Under the pieces are notes generated by a model. It had not been told where the DNA came from. It searched no databases and was given only the letters and a program-made list of their open reading frames with translations. A stretch of 27,313 nt of DNA. It comes from JAKITW01 sp041598875. Its GTDB lineage: Bacteria > Desulfobacterota > Desulfobulbia > Desulfobulbales > BM004. The stretch spans positions 1-27,313 of the forward strand of contig JBFHXP010000023.1 in assembly GCA_041598875.1 (NCBI GenBank). Reading direction: 5' to 3'. This document shows, in pieces, positions 7,255 through 15,097 of the stretch. The position numbers and the translations under genes are program-made. Numbering within the stretch: the stretch's first letter is position 1; every line of letters starts with the position of its first letter.

Positions 7255-9155
7255 ATTACCGACCCCGGGCTGTATTTGCGCACGATCAGCTCCTGGATCT
7301 TGGAGATCAGCTTGCATGTATCCTTGAGGGTGTTTTTTTCCAGATTGCTCAACTGCTCGGGATCGATAAAATTATCTGGTTCCTGGCCAGCCCCGATCTG
7401 CGCAGACTGATGGAGGATACGGAGCAGCATGATGAATTCAAAGGCATGCGCGAGTTCCGTGCCGAACTCCTGGACGGTGGGGTGGCTTGCCCGCAGAGCT
7501 TCTATCCGGTCCATGGTCGATGTTTCGGCAATACCTGCCTCCAGGCTGAACAGGCGTACTATGTTAATCAGGGGGGCAATGCACTTGTTTTTCATGTTCA
7601 GTTTATGCTTGTGCTCCCCATCTTTCTCAACGATAAAGGTCTTGAAAAAGCCAAGTGGTGGCCGGGTGGAGACAACCATGTTCGCCATGTGTTTCAAAAA
7701 CAGGTCCTTCTGGTGCAGCAGAGTGGAGAGATATGCCCTGAGCTCCCCGGCCAGCGACAGGTCTCCGGCCAGGCCCCGAAAGTCAAAGAGGATGACCGAT
7801 GAAAGAATCGCCTCGGAGGTCGGGGTGTTGATCCAGCGGGCAAAATTGTTTTTCCAGACGGAAAGGGGCTGACGCCAGGCAGGGTTGCTTGCCATGTAAT
7901 TACCCGGGCAGCTGGGAAAGCCGCAGGTAATCAGGGCGTCCCGGACAAAGATGGACAGGGATGTGAAATATTCCTCGGCCCGCTGCCGCAGGGCCGGATC
8001 TTCGACATCCTGAAAAATAAGGCCGTTATCCTGGTCGGTGCGGAAGGTCTGTTCGTTCCGGCCTTCACTGCCATAGGAGATCCAGCAGTAAGGAACTGGA
8101 GGCGGTCCGATTTTTTTCTCGGCGATCTGCAGCACCTTCTTTACCAGGCGGTCGTTCAATTCAGAGATGATCTTGGTGATATTGCAGGCCTTGGCCCCCT
8201 CTTTGAGGAGCAGCCCGATTACCCGGTTGATCTTCATGGATACCGGGACCAGGCCGCTGATCTCTTCCTGGTTTTCGATAAACTTGGCAAAAGAGAGGGG
8301 AGATGTGCCCTGGAGCATCATGAAATCGTGATTGGTCACCACCCCCTGGAGGCGGCCCTCTTTCATCACCAGAATATGGTGCACATTGTGGCGGATCATT
8401 TTCAGAACCGCTTCGAAACAGAAATCGCGGGACTCAACCCAGATCAGAGTCCTGCTCATGATCGCCGTAATGGGCCCGTCAATGCCGAGACCGTCTGCCA
8501 CGACCTTCTTGCGGAGATCCCGATCGGTCACCATGCCAACGGGTTTTCCATCGTTGTCGGTGATTACGAGAGAGCTTACCCTGTTTGCCACCATGATTCG
8601 GGCGGCCTCCTGAATGGAAACGTCAATGCCGCTGGTAATAGCGCCCTTGGCGGCCAGTTCCCCGACCTGGGTAGTGAACAGGAGGCGATCGCTGCCGCCG
8701 TAAAAAAGGCTCTTGCTGTGCATTTCCTTGTATGTTTTATCAATATAAACAGCAAGATGAGCCTTTAAAAAGAACTCGTTGACCTCTGGTTTGGCGGCAA
8801 GAAGCCGGTGCACGGCCTCTTTGTTCAAGAGGTAGGTGAAGGTATCTTCCATGGCCACCATATTGGAACGGACCCGGTCCTTGCCGATAAGGGACAGGAA
8901 TCCGAAGGTGTCGCCCTCGCCTCGGTAGTCGATGACCATTTCCTCGCCATCCTCGGTGACGACAAAAACCTTGATGGCGCCTTTTTTGATAATGCCGAGG
9001 TGCTGACTGGGCGGCCCGTTCTGCCGATGAATGAATGTGTCCTTGGGGTAAAACTCCAGCGAAAGACCTGGGGCGATGGAATGAAGAAGGCCATCATCCA
9101 GGAACTGGAAAGGGGGAACTTTCCGCAGAAAGCTGACGGCCTCCTCAAGAATCAC
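7251..9155 (-). CDS. cNMP-binding / CBS-pair / DUF294 nucleotidyltransferase-like regulator
   Basis: A 634-residue cytoplasmic regulator with four parts. Residues 10-125 form a cyclic-nucleotide-binding fold (GAIKVFVVTEDGEEMVID, then GEGDTFGFLSLIG). Residues 160-285 are two CBS domains that would bind adenosine nucleotides (VTDRDLRKKV and VVTNHDFM mark their ends). Residues 310-450 are the DUF294 nucleotidyltransferase-like domain with YGSEGRNEQTFRTDQDN (Gly362-Asp376). The DUF294 C-terminal helical domain follows to the end. The GS...D-x-D pattern is kept, so a nucleotidyl-transfer activity like that of GlnD is possible but unproven. The start is GTG with GAGGAA 8 bases upstream. It heads the operon with the exonuclease remnant and the symporter pair, and probably links carboxylate uptake to nucleotide state. 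Confidence 0.9.
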   Translation of the reverse strand: MILEEAVSFLRKVPPFQFLDDGLLHSIAPGLSLEFYPKDTFIHRQNGPPSQHLGIIKKGAIKVFVVTEDGEEMVIDYRGEGDTFGFLSLIGKDRVRSNMVAMEDTFTYLLNKEAVHRLLAAKPEVNEFFLKAHLAVYIDKTYKEMHSKSLFYGGSDRLLFTTQVGELAAKGAITSGIDVSIQEAARIMVANRVSSLVITDNDGKPVGMVTDRDLRKKVVADGLGIDGPITAIMSRTLIWVESRDFCFEAVLKMIRHNVHHILVMKEGRLQGVVTNHDFMMLQGTSPLSFAKFIENQEEISGLVPVSMKINRVIGLLLKEGAKACNITKIISELNDRLVKKVLQIAEKKIGPPPVPYCWISYGSEGRNEQTFRTDQDNGLIFQDVEDPALRQRAEEYFTSLSIFVRDALITCGFPSCPGNYMASNPAWRQPLSVWKNNFARWINTPTSEAILSSVILFDFRGLAGDLSLAGELRAYLSTLLHQKDLFLKHMANMVVSTRPPLGFFKTFIVEKDGEHKHKLNMKNKCIAPLINIVRLFSLEAGIAETSTMDRIEALRASHPTVQEFGTELAHAFEFIMLLRILHQSAQIGAGQEPDNFIDPEQLSNLEKNTLKDTCKLISKIQELIVRKYSPGSVM

Positions 9156-9640
9156 GGTCTTTTCCTCACGCCGGGCGGGGATAGATCCGAGGACGGCAGG
9201 CAGGAGAAAATGCCGGACTGCGGGTTACGGATATTTATGAGTGTGGGATATGCCATGCCAGTGTGTATCGATTTCTGTTGAATATAGACACAGTTTTCTC
9301 TTTCTGAATATATCCAGGAGTGCCTGTTCTGTGCACTTTTCCCGTGTGCTTCAGGTCCTGAAAAGGACCTTTTTATCTCTCATTTTTCCATGTCGAATTC
9401 TGACTGCTTGATCAGGGATCCAACGGAACGTCCGGGGTTTATGTACCACAAAGTGATATTTGTTTTAGAAAAAATATTAATAATTCCATGCCGCAAAGAT
9501 TGGCGTATTATGCAATTTAGCGGTCGAGCGGGCTATCGGGAAAAGCCTGATTTTGCCACAGGGAATCCCTGATATTGTTTGCACGGCTGAGGGGATTTCG
9601 ACCGGGCGCCAGAGGGAATGGGCGTCGATCACAGAGAGGC
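9156..9640. other. 485-base gap without a gene; promoter region of the regulator-symporter operon
   Basis: I find no supportable gene here. The short plus-strand reading 9390-9572 has no ribosome site or family likeness. The region is AT-richer than its flanks, notably 9430-9500, and should hold the promoter of the minus-strand operon starting at 9155, but no good sigma-70 or sigma-54 pair stands out. Two small structures are visible: a 6-bp hairpin AGGTCC/GGACCT (9353-9370) followed by five T on the plus strand, which would terminate a plus transcript although no plus gene precedes it, and the palindrome CAGGGA-A-TCCCTG (9559-9571). Confidence 0.5.
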
Positions 9641-10783
9641 TCAGGGGGTATGATTCGAGGCGAGATTCTCTGTTTCATCCGCCAGTTCCGGGTAATGTTT
9701 CTTCAGACATTCAGGGCAGATGCCATGGCTGAATTCGGCATCGGTATGCCTGGCAACATAGGCCTCCACGGAGTTCCAGTATCCCTTGTCATCCCTGATC
9801 TGCTTGCAATGAGAGCAGATCGGCACTATGCCTTTCAAGGTCTCTATCCGCTGCTGGTAGGAGCGGATGGTCAGGTAGGTAAATATGAGGATTATGGATG
9901 TTATAACCGCGAAGATGGACAGATTGATAAAGAGGGTCCGGTTGATCTGGTGAAAAGCCTGGCCTTCAGTCTGTCCGACCAGCAGGTACCAGCCGAACTC
10001 GTCTATGAATCTGCTGTTGAGGTGAACGGTTTTACCGTCTTTCCTGTAGGTGTGGCTGTGATGCGTGTCGGCGATTATCGCATCGAGGAGTCCTGACAGT
10101 CCCTCGATTTCAGAGATATTTTTTACCGCGGGGGTGCTGCTGCGGCTTGCCAGCTTTATTGCGCCGGTTCTGTCGATGAAATAGATGATGCGGCCATATT
10201 TATTCTGGTAGTCTTCAATCAGGTTGATGGCTGCGTTGACTGTCAACCCGACCCCGGTGGCCCCGATGAAGTTTTTGTCATAATCATAGACCTTGTAATT
10301 GACGAAAATGGTCATTGAGTCCATGTTAGCCAAATCAGGGTCGACATTAATCTCGAAATCCGTCCCCATCCGCCGGACCCGGTAATACCATGCGTCACGC
10401 TCCTCTTCCGGGGAGACGTGTTTCAGCAGGCCGCTGGAGTGATAATATTTACTGGTTTTTTCCGAGACAAAGAAGCTGGTGAAGGTGTTATGGCTTGTCT
10501 GTATCTCGTTGAGATATTTTGTTATTTTCTGTTCGTCAGCCTCGCCGCTCAGAACCCAGTCCCTGAGAAAGGTGTCTGATGCCATTAACGATGAAATGAA
10601 TACCGGTCGCAATAAATCGCGTTGGATTTCAGAGTAGATTGTGTCGCTGGTGAGAGGCAACTGGCTGGTTTCGATCTCTTTTCTCAGGGAGTTTCGCGAG
10701 ACGAAATAGCTTGTGAGGCTGGTCAGCAGGAATCCGGTGACCAGCAGGACGCTTATGGCTGCGAAGAGTTGGTTTTTGCGCAT
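9641..10783 (-). CDS. Membrane Cache (PDC) sensor protein with a C-terminal CxxC/CxxC tail
   Basis: A 380-residue protein. It has a membrane helix at about residues 6-28, an extracellular double-Cache-like domain to about 283 (WYYRVRR, then DSMTIFVNYKVYD, then GATGVGLTV), and a second helix at about 285-307. The cytoplasmic end holds Cys323-xx-Cys326 (VPICSHCKQIRDDKGYW) and Cys356-xx-Cys359 (HGICPECLKKHYPE). This tail is known from many Desulfobacterota sensors and response regulators and probably binds Zn2+, but its output is unknown. There is no HAMP, kinase, GGDEF or methyl-accepting domain, so it is a sensor with no recognised enzyme. The ATG has only a weak ribosome site. A promoter-like pair lies upstream at 10835-10864. 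Confidence 0.8.
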   Translation of the reverse strand: MRKNQLFAAISVLLVTGFLLTSLTSYFVSRNSLRKEIETSQLPLTSDTIYSEIQRDLLRPVFISSLMASDTFLRDWVLSGEADEQKITKYLNEIQTSHNTFTSFFVSEKTSKYYHSSGLLKHVSPEEERDAWYYRVRRMGTDFEINVDPDLANMDSMTIFVNYKVYDYDKNFIGATGVGLTVNAAINLIEDYQNKYGRIIYFIDRTGAIKLASRSSTPAVKNISEIEGLSGLLDAIIADTHHSHTYRKDGKTVHLNSRFIDEFGWYLLVGQTEGQAFHQINRTLFINLSIFAVITSIILIFTYLTIRSYQQRIETLKGIVPICSHCKQIRDDKGYWNSVEAYVARHTDAEFSHGICPECLKKHYPELADETENLASNHTP

Positions 10784-10803
10784 GTTTTCTACTTTAGTGT
10801 CCG

Positions 10804-10827
10804 TCCGGAAAGTCTGTTTTTTCCGGA
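10804..10827 (-). promoter_or_regulatory. Hairpin at the predicted 5' end of the Cache sensor mRNA
   Basis: TCCGGAAA (10804-10811) and TTTCCGGA (10820-10827) form a perfect 8-bp stem with an 8-base loop. It begins about where transcription from the promoter at 10835-10864 would start and lies 21 bases before the ATG. No T-run follows on either strand, so it is not a terminator. It may protect the 5' end or be an operator. Confidence 0.4.
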
Positions 10828-10834
10828 TGAAAAC

Positions 10835-10864
10835 TACTTAACGCACTGTGTTGATATCTGTCAA
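10835..10864 (-). promoter_or_regulatory. Sigma-70-like promoter for the Cache sensor
   Basis: On the minus strand a perfect TTGACA (10864-10859) is followed by 18 bases and TAAGTA (10840-10835), a fair -10. A second TTGACA sits 9 bases further upstream (10873-10868) but lacks a -10. Placement 50-80 bases before the ATG, and after the upstream glycosyltransferase stop, supports an independent transcript. Confidence 0.45.
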
Positions 10865-10911
10865 GGATGTCAATCCTGGATCTCGGCCCGACTTCTCCTG
10901 ATACCCTTTCC

Positions 10912-11916
10912 TTACTCTGCCGTGGTCTCATCCTCCATGTCCGGTTTTTCCTTGGCCGCATCCACCAGAAGCCGGTGCAACGGCCTGCCGGGGATATGGG
11001 AAATGTCATAGCGGACCGCCTCGAGCAGAAATTGCGTCCCGAGAATAAACGGCAAGGCGGCAAGCATGACGGTTCCCGAGGTGGCGGGGATCCCGGAGGC
11101 AATGCTCAGGTACCACCGGAGCCCTCCATAAAGGACGGCCCAGGTCAGCAGCAGGCCGCCGATGATGATCTGCAGGGAACAGACGTTGAAGTCGCGAAGG
11201 AAATAATTGTAAAAGACCCGCTTGACGATCCGGGTGGCGTATTTCCGGGGGAAGGTGACGGCCACGTTGGAGATGTGGAGGCTGCTTTTTTCCTCACCAT
11301 AAAAGGCGGCCATGGGAATGTCGAGCACCACGGCCCGGATTGTATTCAGCCGGAAGAGCATGTCGCTTTCAAAGAAATAGCGTTTTTCGATCTGGTCCAC
11401 CGGAAGAACCTGGAGCAGACGGGTGTGGATGGCCACGAATCCGTTGGTCGGGTCCATGATGTTCCAGTAGCCGCTTATGGTCTTGTTGACGAACGACAGC
11501 AGGCTGTTACCGAAAAGGCGTATCGGCGGCATGCTTGACAGGCCGTTGAGGTTGTAGAACCGGTTTCCCTTGGTATAGTCGGCATGGCCGTCTATAATTG
11601 GTTTGACAAAACGACGGATCAGGGACGGATTCATCTGGCCGTCACCGTCCAGTTTGACGGCAATGTGCATACCGTCGCGCGCGGCCGCCTGAAATCCCGC
11701 CAGGGTTGCCCCGCCCACTCCGCTGTTGACAGGCAGGTATATAACCCGTACCCGCAGATCAGTGCATTGCTGCTCAACCAGCCTGCCGCTCTGTTCCGGG
11801 CAGGCGTCATCAACAACATAAATCCGGTCAACATCGGACGGGATGCCGGCAAGGACGCCGAGAATGTGACGTTTCACCTTGTACGAAGGGATGACCACCG
11901 CGATGTTCCATTTCAT
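10912..11916 (-). CDS. GT2 polyprenyl-phosphate glycosyltransferase, membrane-anchored
   Basis: A 334-residue family-2 glycosyltransferase of the dolichol/undecaprenyl-phosphate sugar transferase type. It opens with IAVVIPSYKVKRHI and VYVVDDACPE-like strand motifs of the GT-A fold (VVDDACPE at 34-41). The DxD-type metal site is KLDGDGQMNP (Asp90, Asp92), and the acceptor region is DPTNGFVAI. Two C-terminal helices (about 250-272 and 282-302) anchor it in the membrane. Such enzymes charge a lipid-linked sugar on the cytoplasmic side, which a GT-C enzyme then uses on the outer side. That fits the neighbour: its ATG overlaps the TGA of the GT-C gene (ATGA at 11913-11916), a sign of translational coupling. 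The sugar and acceptor cannot be told. Confidence 0.88.
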   Translation of the reverse strand: MKWNIAVVIPSYKVKRHILGVLAGIPSDVDRIYVVDDACPEQSGRLVEQQCTDLRVRVIYLPVNSGVGGATLAGFQAAARDGMHIAVKLDGDGQMNPSLIRRFVKPIIDGHADYTKGNRFYNLNGLSSMPPIRLFGNSLLSFVNKTISGYWNIMDPTNGFVAIHTRLLQVLPVDQIEKRYFFESDMLFRLNTIRAVVLDIPMAAFYGEEKSSLHISNVAVTFPRKYATRIVKRVFYNYFLRDFNVCSLQIIIGGLLLTWAVLYGGLRWYLSIASGIPATSGTVMLAALPFILGTQFLLEAVRYDISHIPGRPLHRLLVDAAKEKPDMEDETTAE

Positions 11917-13613
11917 GGCTGTTTTGTCTCCTCCTGGTCTGGGGGCGGCAGGGTTGGTGATTCATTTTCAGCCGGTCTGGCCGGATTTCCGCCAGGTATC
12001 TGGTAAACGAGATAGGCGCCACCGGCAATGGTGTCAACCGGCTCGGCACTTTCGCGGAGCCAGCGGAATTTTTCCGGATCAAGGAGGCCGACCAGCCTGT
12101 TCAGCCCTACGATGATCGTTCCGGTTGCGGGAGTTTCCGGTTCATAGATGGCCTCGGGGTGGGCGTCCTGGTAGCGCCTGAGGTAATACTCATCCCCTCC
12201 CCAGGCCAGGTTGGAATCGGCAAAGAGCCGGTAGGCCATCTTGCGGTCGGTGACGATTTCGTTGACGTAGGGAATGAAGTGGGGATAAAATGGCGCCACC
12301 GATGCCACCTGGGCCAGGAGCAGAAGGCCGATCAGGGTTTTCTGCCACGTGCCCGGCGGCCTGCCTTTGTATCCGGCGAGCACGCTACCGGCAAGAACGA
12401 ACGCCAGGGGGAATGCCACCAGAAAGTGGCGCAGGCCCACCTGGGTGCGCGCGGAAAAATTGAAGAAATAGAAAAAATAGATGAGCGGGACAATCAGGAA
12501 CAGCTCATTCCGCATCCAGTCGTACCGGTGCCAGCGCCAGAGCATGCGAACCGCGGTAGCCAGGAGTATCAGCTGGGCGGCAAGCGGCACCTTGAAGATG
12601 GAGACCAGGAAATAGTAGCCGGTGAAAGACTCGCCCCTGGTCGGGTCGCGCAGTTCGCCAAAGAGATAGAGATTGGGGGTGGCCGCTCCTGTTCCGCTGT
12701 CGTGGAGAACCCAGTCCAGACCCTGAAACCAGGCAAAGGCGATTGGCATCGGCAGCGGGCCCAGCCAGGGGAAAAGATCACGCAATGAGGAAAAGACCGC
12801 GCTCTGAAGGGGGAACTCGTTCAAGGGCACGAAGACCCTCTGGAAAAGGTTGCCGGCATTAATCACCGTAATCGCCGCTATTGCCATCAGGCTTATTGCA
12901 AAGACAAAACGGATGCCCTTGCGCGTAAAACCGGAGAGGGATGGCCGGCCGGACAGCTTGTGGATACAGCGTGACGCGGCGATAATCAGAAAAATCGGGC
13001 CCAGGGCCACTGCGGTAAATTTGGCGAGCAGGGCAAGGCCGAGGGCGCTGCCGCTCAGGATGGCATGGAGCATGGTCGGTCTGTTCAACAGCCGCCAGAA
13101 GCAGTACATGGCCAGCAGCACCGTGCCGGCGGCATAGATATCCGTGGTCACGAGATTGGAATGGGCAAGGATGTTCGGGCAGAAAAGATAGAGCAGCCCG
13201 GCCAGGTACGCTGCGTGGAGCCCATAGAGTTCGAAGGCCCAGCGGAACACCAGGATGGCGGTCAGGATCGAAAAGAGGATGGTCACGGCGCGGGCGCCGG
13301 CAAGCGAAGGATGAATCTTCATGCCAAGGGCATTGAGGGCTGTTGCTGGCATAACGCTGTTGATCGGGCGGGCGGAGGAGTGGCCGAATGCGAGCTGGGT
13401 TCCGTAATTGAGATGATTGGCCTCGTCATAGGTCAGGCCTTTGTGCTGGATAGCGAGCAGACTCACTGCGGCAAAGATTACGAGAAAACAGGCAAACGGG
13501 ATAATAGCGGCCCTTCCGTATGCTGATTCGTTTGTGTTGTTCCTCTCTTTAGGAGATGATGGGCCATCGGTGGCCTGGGACGCCTCGGGGAAACCAGGTG
13601 TTGTTTTTTCCAT
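11913..13613 (-). CDS. GT-C (GT39/ArnT-like) membrane glycosyltransferase
   Basis: A 566-residue polytopic membrane protein with about 11-12 helices. The first extracytoplasmic loop has LTYDEANHLNYG, the acidic DE motif expected of GT39/ArnT-type GT-C enzymes that use polyprenyl-phosphate sugars. The long block HPSLAGARAVTILFSILTAI continues this region. A second loop near residues 275-345 and a C-terminal soluble part (about 450-545, with FADSNLAWGGDEYYLRRY) complete it. It should transfer a sugar to an envelope acceptor, with the donor made by the coupled GT2. The Met at 13611-13613 is preferred because the upstream extension is not family-like and runs into the divergent deacetylase, but no clear ribosome site precedes it, so the start is uncertain. 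Confidence 0.8.
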   Translation of the reverse strand: MEKTTPGFPEASQATDGPSSPKERNNTNESAYGRAAIIPFACFLVIFAAVSLLAIQHKGLTYDEANHLNYGTQLAFGHSSARPINSVMPATALNALGMKIHPSLAGARAVTILFSILTAILVFRWAFELYGLHAAYLAGLLYLFCPNILAHSNLVTTDIYAAGTVLLAMYCFWRLLNRPTMLHAILSGSALGLALLAKFTAVALGPIFLIIAASRCIHKLSGRPSLSGFTRKGIRFVFAISLMAIAAITVINAGNLFQRVFVPLNEFPLQSAVFSSLRDLFPWLGPLPMPIAFAWFQGLDWVLHDSGTGAATPNLYLFGELRDPTRGESFTGYYFLVSIFKVPLAAQLILLATAVRMLWRWHRYDWMRNELFLIVPLIYFFYFFNFSARTQVGLRHFLVAFPLAFVLAGSVLAGYKGRPPGTWQKTLIGLLLLAQVASVAPFYPHFIPYVNEIVTDRKMAYRLFADSNLAWGGDEYYLRRYQDAHPEAIYEPETPATGTIIVGLNRLVGLLDPEKFRWLRESAEPVDTIAGGAYLVYQIPGGNPARPAENESPTLPPPDQEETKQP

Positions 13614-13640
13614 TTGAGTAGTAAAGAAAACTTTATAATT

Positions 13641-14525
13641 ATGCGAAACAAATACAGTAAGCTCGTCATGTCCGTCCTGCTGCTGGTGTCGTTCGGCTTG
13701 CCCTTCCTGCACGGTGGGGGGCACGTCCACGCCACGGTCTCCAGTCTTGCATCGATTCCTGGGTCTTTGACTCCCGCTGTTTCACCTCCGGCATCGGAGG
13801 GCACCAATCCCGTGCCTGAGGAGATGGAAACGACGATTCTCTTATACCATTATATCGAGCCCCTGTCACCGGCCAACAGCACTGACAAACTGCGGGCAAA
13901 TTATATCACCACCCCCGAGACCCTGGAGAAACATCTCAAGTATCTCCGGGACAACAACTATGTGAGCATCGACCTTTACCAGCTTTATGATTCCCTGAAC
14001 AATGGCACGGAACTGCCCGAAAAAACAGTGGTCATTACCTTTGATGATGGGGATGTCAGCGTTTATACCTACGCCTTTCCCCTGATGAACAGATATGGTT
14101 TTACCGGGACGATCTTTATGATCACCCAGTTTACCGAAGAAAACCGCAAGGGATTTCTTACCTGGGACCAGGCCCTGGAGATGGCCCGGGCAGGGTGGCG
14201 TCTGGAGCCGCACACCAAGACCCATCCCTCGCTGCGTGGAAACAGTCGTGAGTATCAGCGTGAGCAGATAAACGGATCGATTCAATCACTCAAGGAACGG
14301 CTCGGGTACATGCCGCGCTTTTTTGCCTATCCATATGGGGAATACGATGCCACCTCGATTGCCGTGGCCTGTGAGGTCGGTCTCTGGGGCGCGGTGACCA
14401 CCAATCCGGATGACAGCAACAGTCGGTTGTCGATTTATGAATTGCCGCGCGATGAACTGTTCCACACCACAACCATGCAGTCCTTTAAGAACTATCTTGA
14501 CGACCATAAAGAAAATCACATGTGA
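13641..14525 (+). CDS. Secreted polysaccharide deacetylase (CE4, NodB-type)
   Basis: A 294-residue protein with a hydrophobic signal segment (about residues 8-24) and a linker rich in Pro, Ser and Ala. The NodB domain follows at about 62-275. Motif 1 is VITFDDGD with catalytic and metal-binding aspartates 135-136. Motif 2 is EPHTKTHPSL with zinc ligands His191 and His195. Motif 3 is RFFAYPYGEYD near residue 226. It would remove N-acetyl (or O-acetyl) groups from a surface or cell-wall glycan outside the membrane. A TTG start nine codons upstream is possible, but the ATG gives a cleaner signal peptide. It is divergent from the GT-C/GT2 pair with only 27 bases between the chosen starts, which suggests a shared polysaccharide role. 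Confidence 0.88.
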   Translation: MRNKYSKLVMSVLLLVSFGLPFLHGGGHVHATVSSLASIPGSLTPAVSPPASEGTNPVPEEMETTILLYHYIEPLSPANSTDKLRANYITTPETLEKHLKYLRDNNYVSIDLYQLYDSLNNGTELPEKTVVITFDDGDVSVYTYAFPLMNRYGFTGTIFMITQFTEENRKGFLTWDQALEMARAGWRLEPHTKTHPSLRGNSREYQREQINGSIQSLKERLGYMPRFFAYPYGEYDATSIAVACEVGLWGAVTTNPDDSNSRLSIYELPRDELFHTTTMQSFKNYLDDHKENHM

Positions 14526-14595
14526 CCTCTTGGTGGCGTTGTAAAAAAAATCCGAGATCCTGCTGTGCTTGGGGTCGCGATCTGTTCGAAATGCC

Positions 14596-15051
14596 ATGAA
14601 AATATGGGTAGACGCCGACGCATGCCCGGTGGTGATAAGGGAAATCCTCTATAAGGCGGCAGCGCGTACCAGGGTAGAGCTGATCCTTGTTGCCAACCAG
14701 TTCATGCGCGTTCCGCCGTCAGCTTTCATTTCCTTTCTTCAGGTAAGGGCCGGATTCAATGTCGCTGACAATGAGATCGTGAAAAGAGTGGCCCCGGGCG
14801 ATCTGGTAATCACCGCAGACATCCCCCTTGCCGCCGAGGTCATTGAAAAGGGCGGGCACGCCCTGAACCCGCGGGGCGAGATGTATACGGTTGAAAATAT
14901 CAGGTCTCGCCTGAGCATGAGGGATTTCATGGAGACCCTGCGGGGCAGCGGGATAGATACCGGCGGGCCGCCCCCGTTGAGCAAGGGGGACCGGCAGTCC
15001 TTTGCCAATCATCTGGATGCGTTTCTGGCCAGGAATGCGCCAAAGGGGTGA
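14596..15051 (+). CDS. YaiI/YqxD (DUF188) family protein
   Basis: A 151-residue cytoplasmic protein matching the YaiI/YqxD family at full length. It opens MKIWVDADACPVVIREILYK, the acidic DADACP motif of a PIN-like nuclease fold. Then come NQFMRVP, DNEIVKRVAPGDLVITADIPLA with further acidic residues, LNPRGEMYT, and a Gly/Pro-rich GIDTGGPPPLSKGDRQSFA block near residue 120. Its biochemical role is not established in any species I know. The ATG at 14596 was chosen over an upstream TTG (14569) because it begins exactly at the family start; no strong ribosome site is visible. It follows the deacetylase by 70 bases on the same strand but shares no obvious function with it. Confidence 0.92.
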   Translation: MKIWVDADACPVVIREILYKAAARTRVELILVANQFMRVPPSAFISFLQVRAGFNVADNEIVKRVAPGDLVITADIPLAAEVIEKGGHALNPRGEMYTVENIRSRLSMRDFMETLRGSGIDTGGPPPLSKGDRQSFANHLDAFLARNAPKG

Positions 15052-15097
15052 GCCCCGGACCGGGCCTGATTCAAATCCTTCCTTGTCGCAGGCATGA

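Noticed and set aside
9353..9375. Short hairpin with T-run on the plus strand
   Set aside because: Only 6 bp of stem and no plus-strand gene upstream; could mark a small RNA but nothing else supports it.
9390..9572. Sixty-codon plus-strand frame in the 485-base gap
   Set aside because: No ribosome site, no family likeness and AT-rich codons unlike neighbouring genes.
10794..11102. Minus-strand 102-codon frame overlapping the GT2 gene end
   Set aside because: Out-of-frame shadow, Pro/Arg-rich, with the GT2 frame fully accounting for the region.
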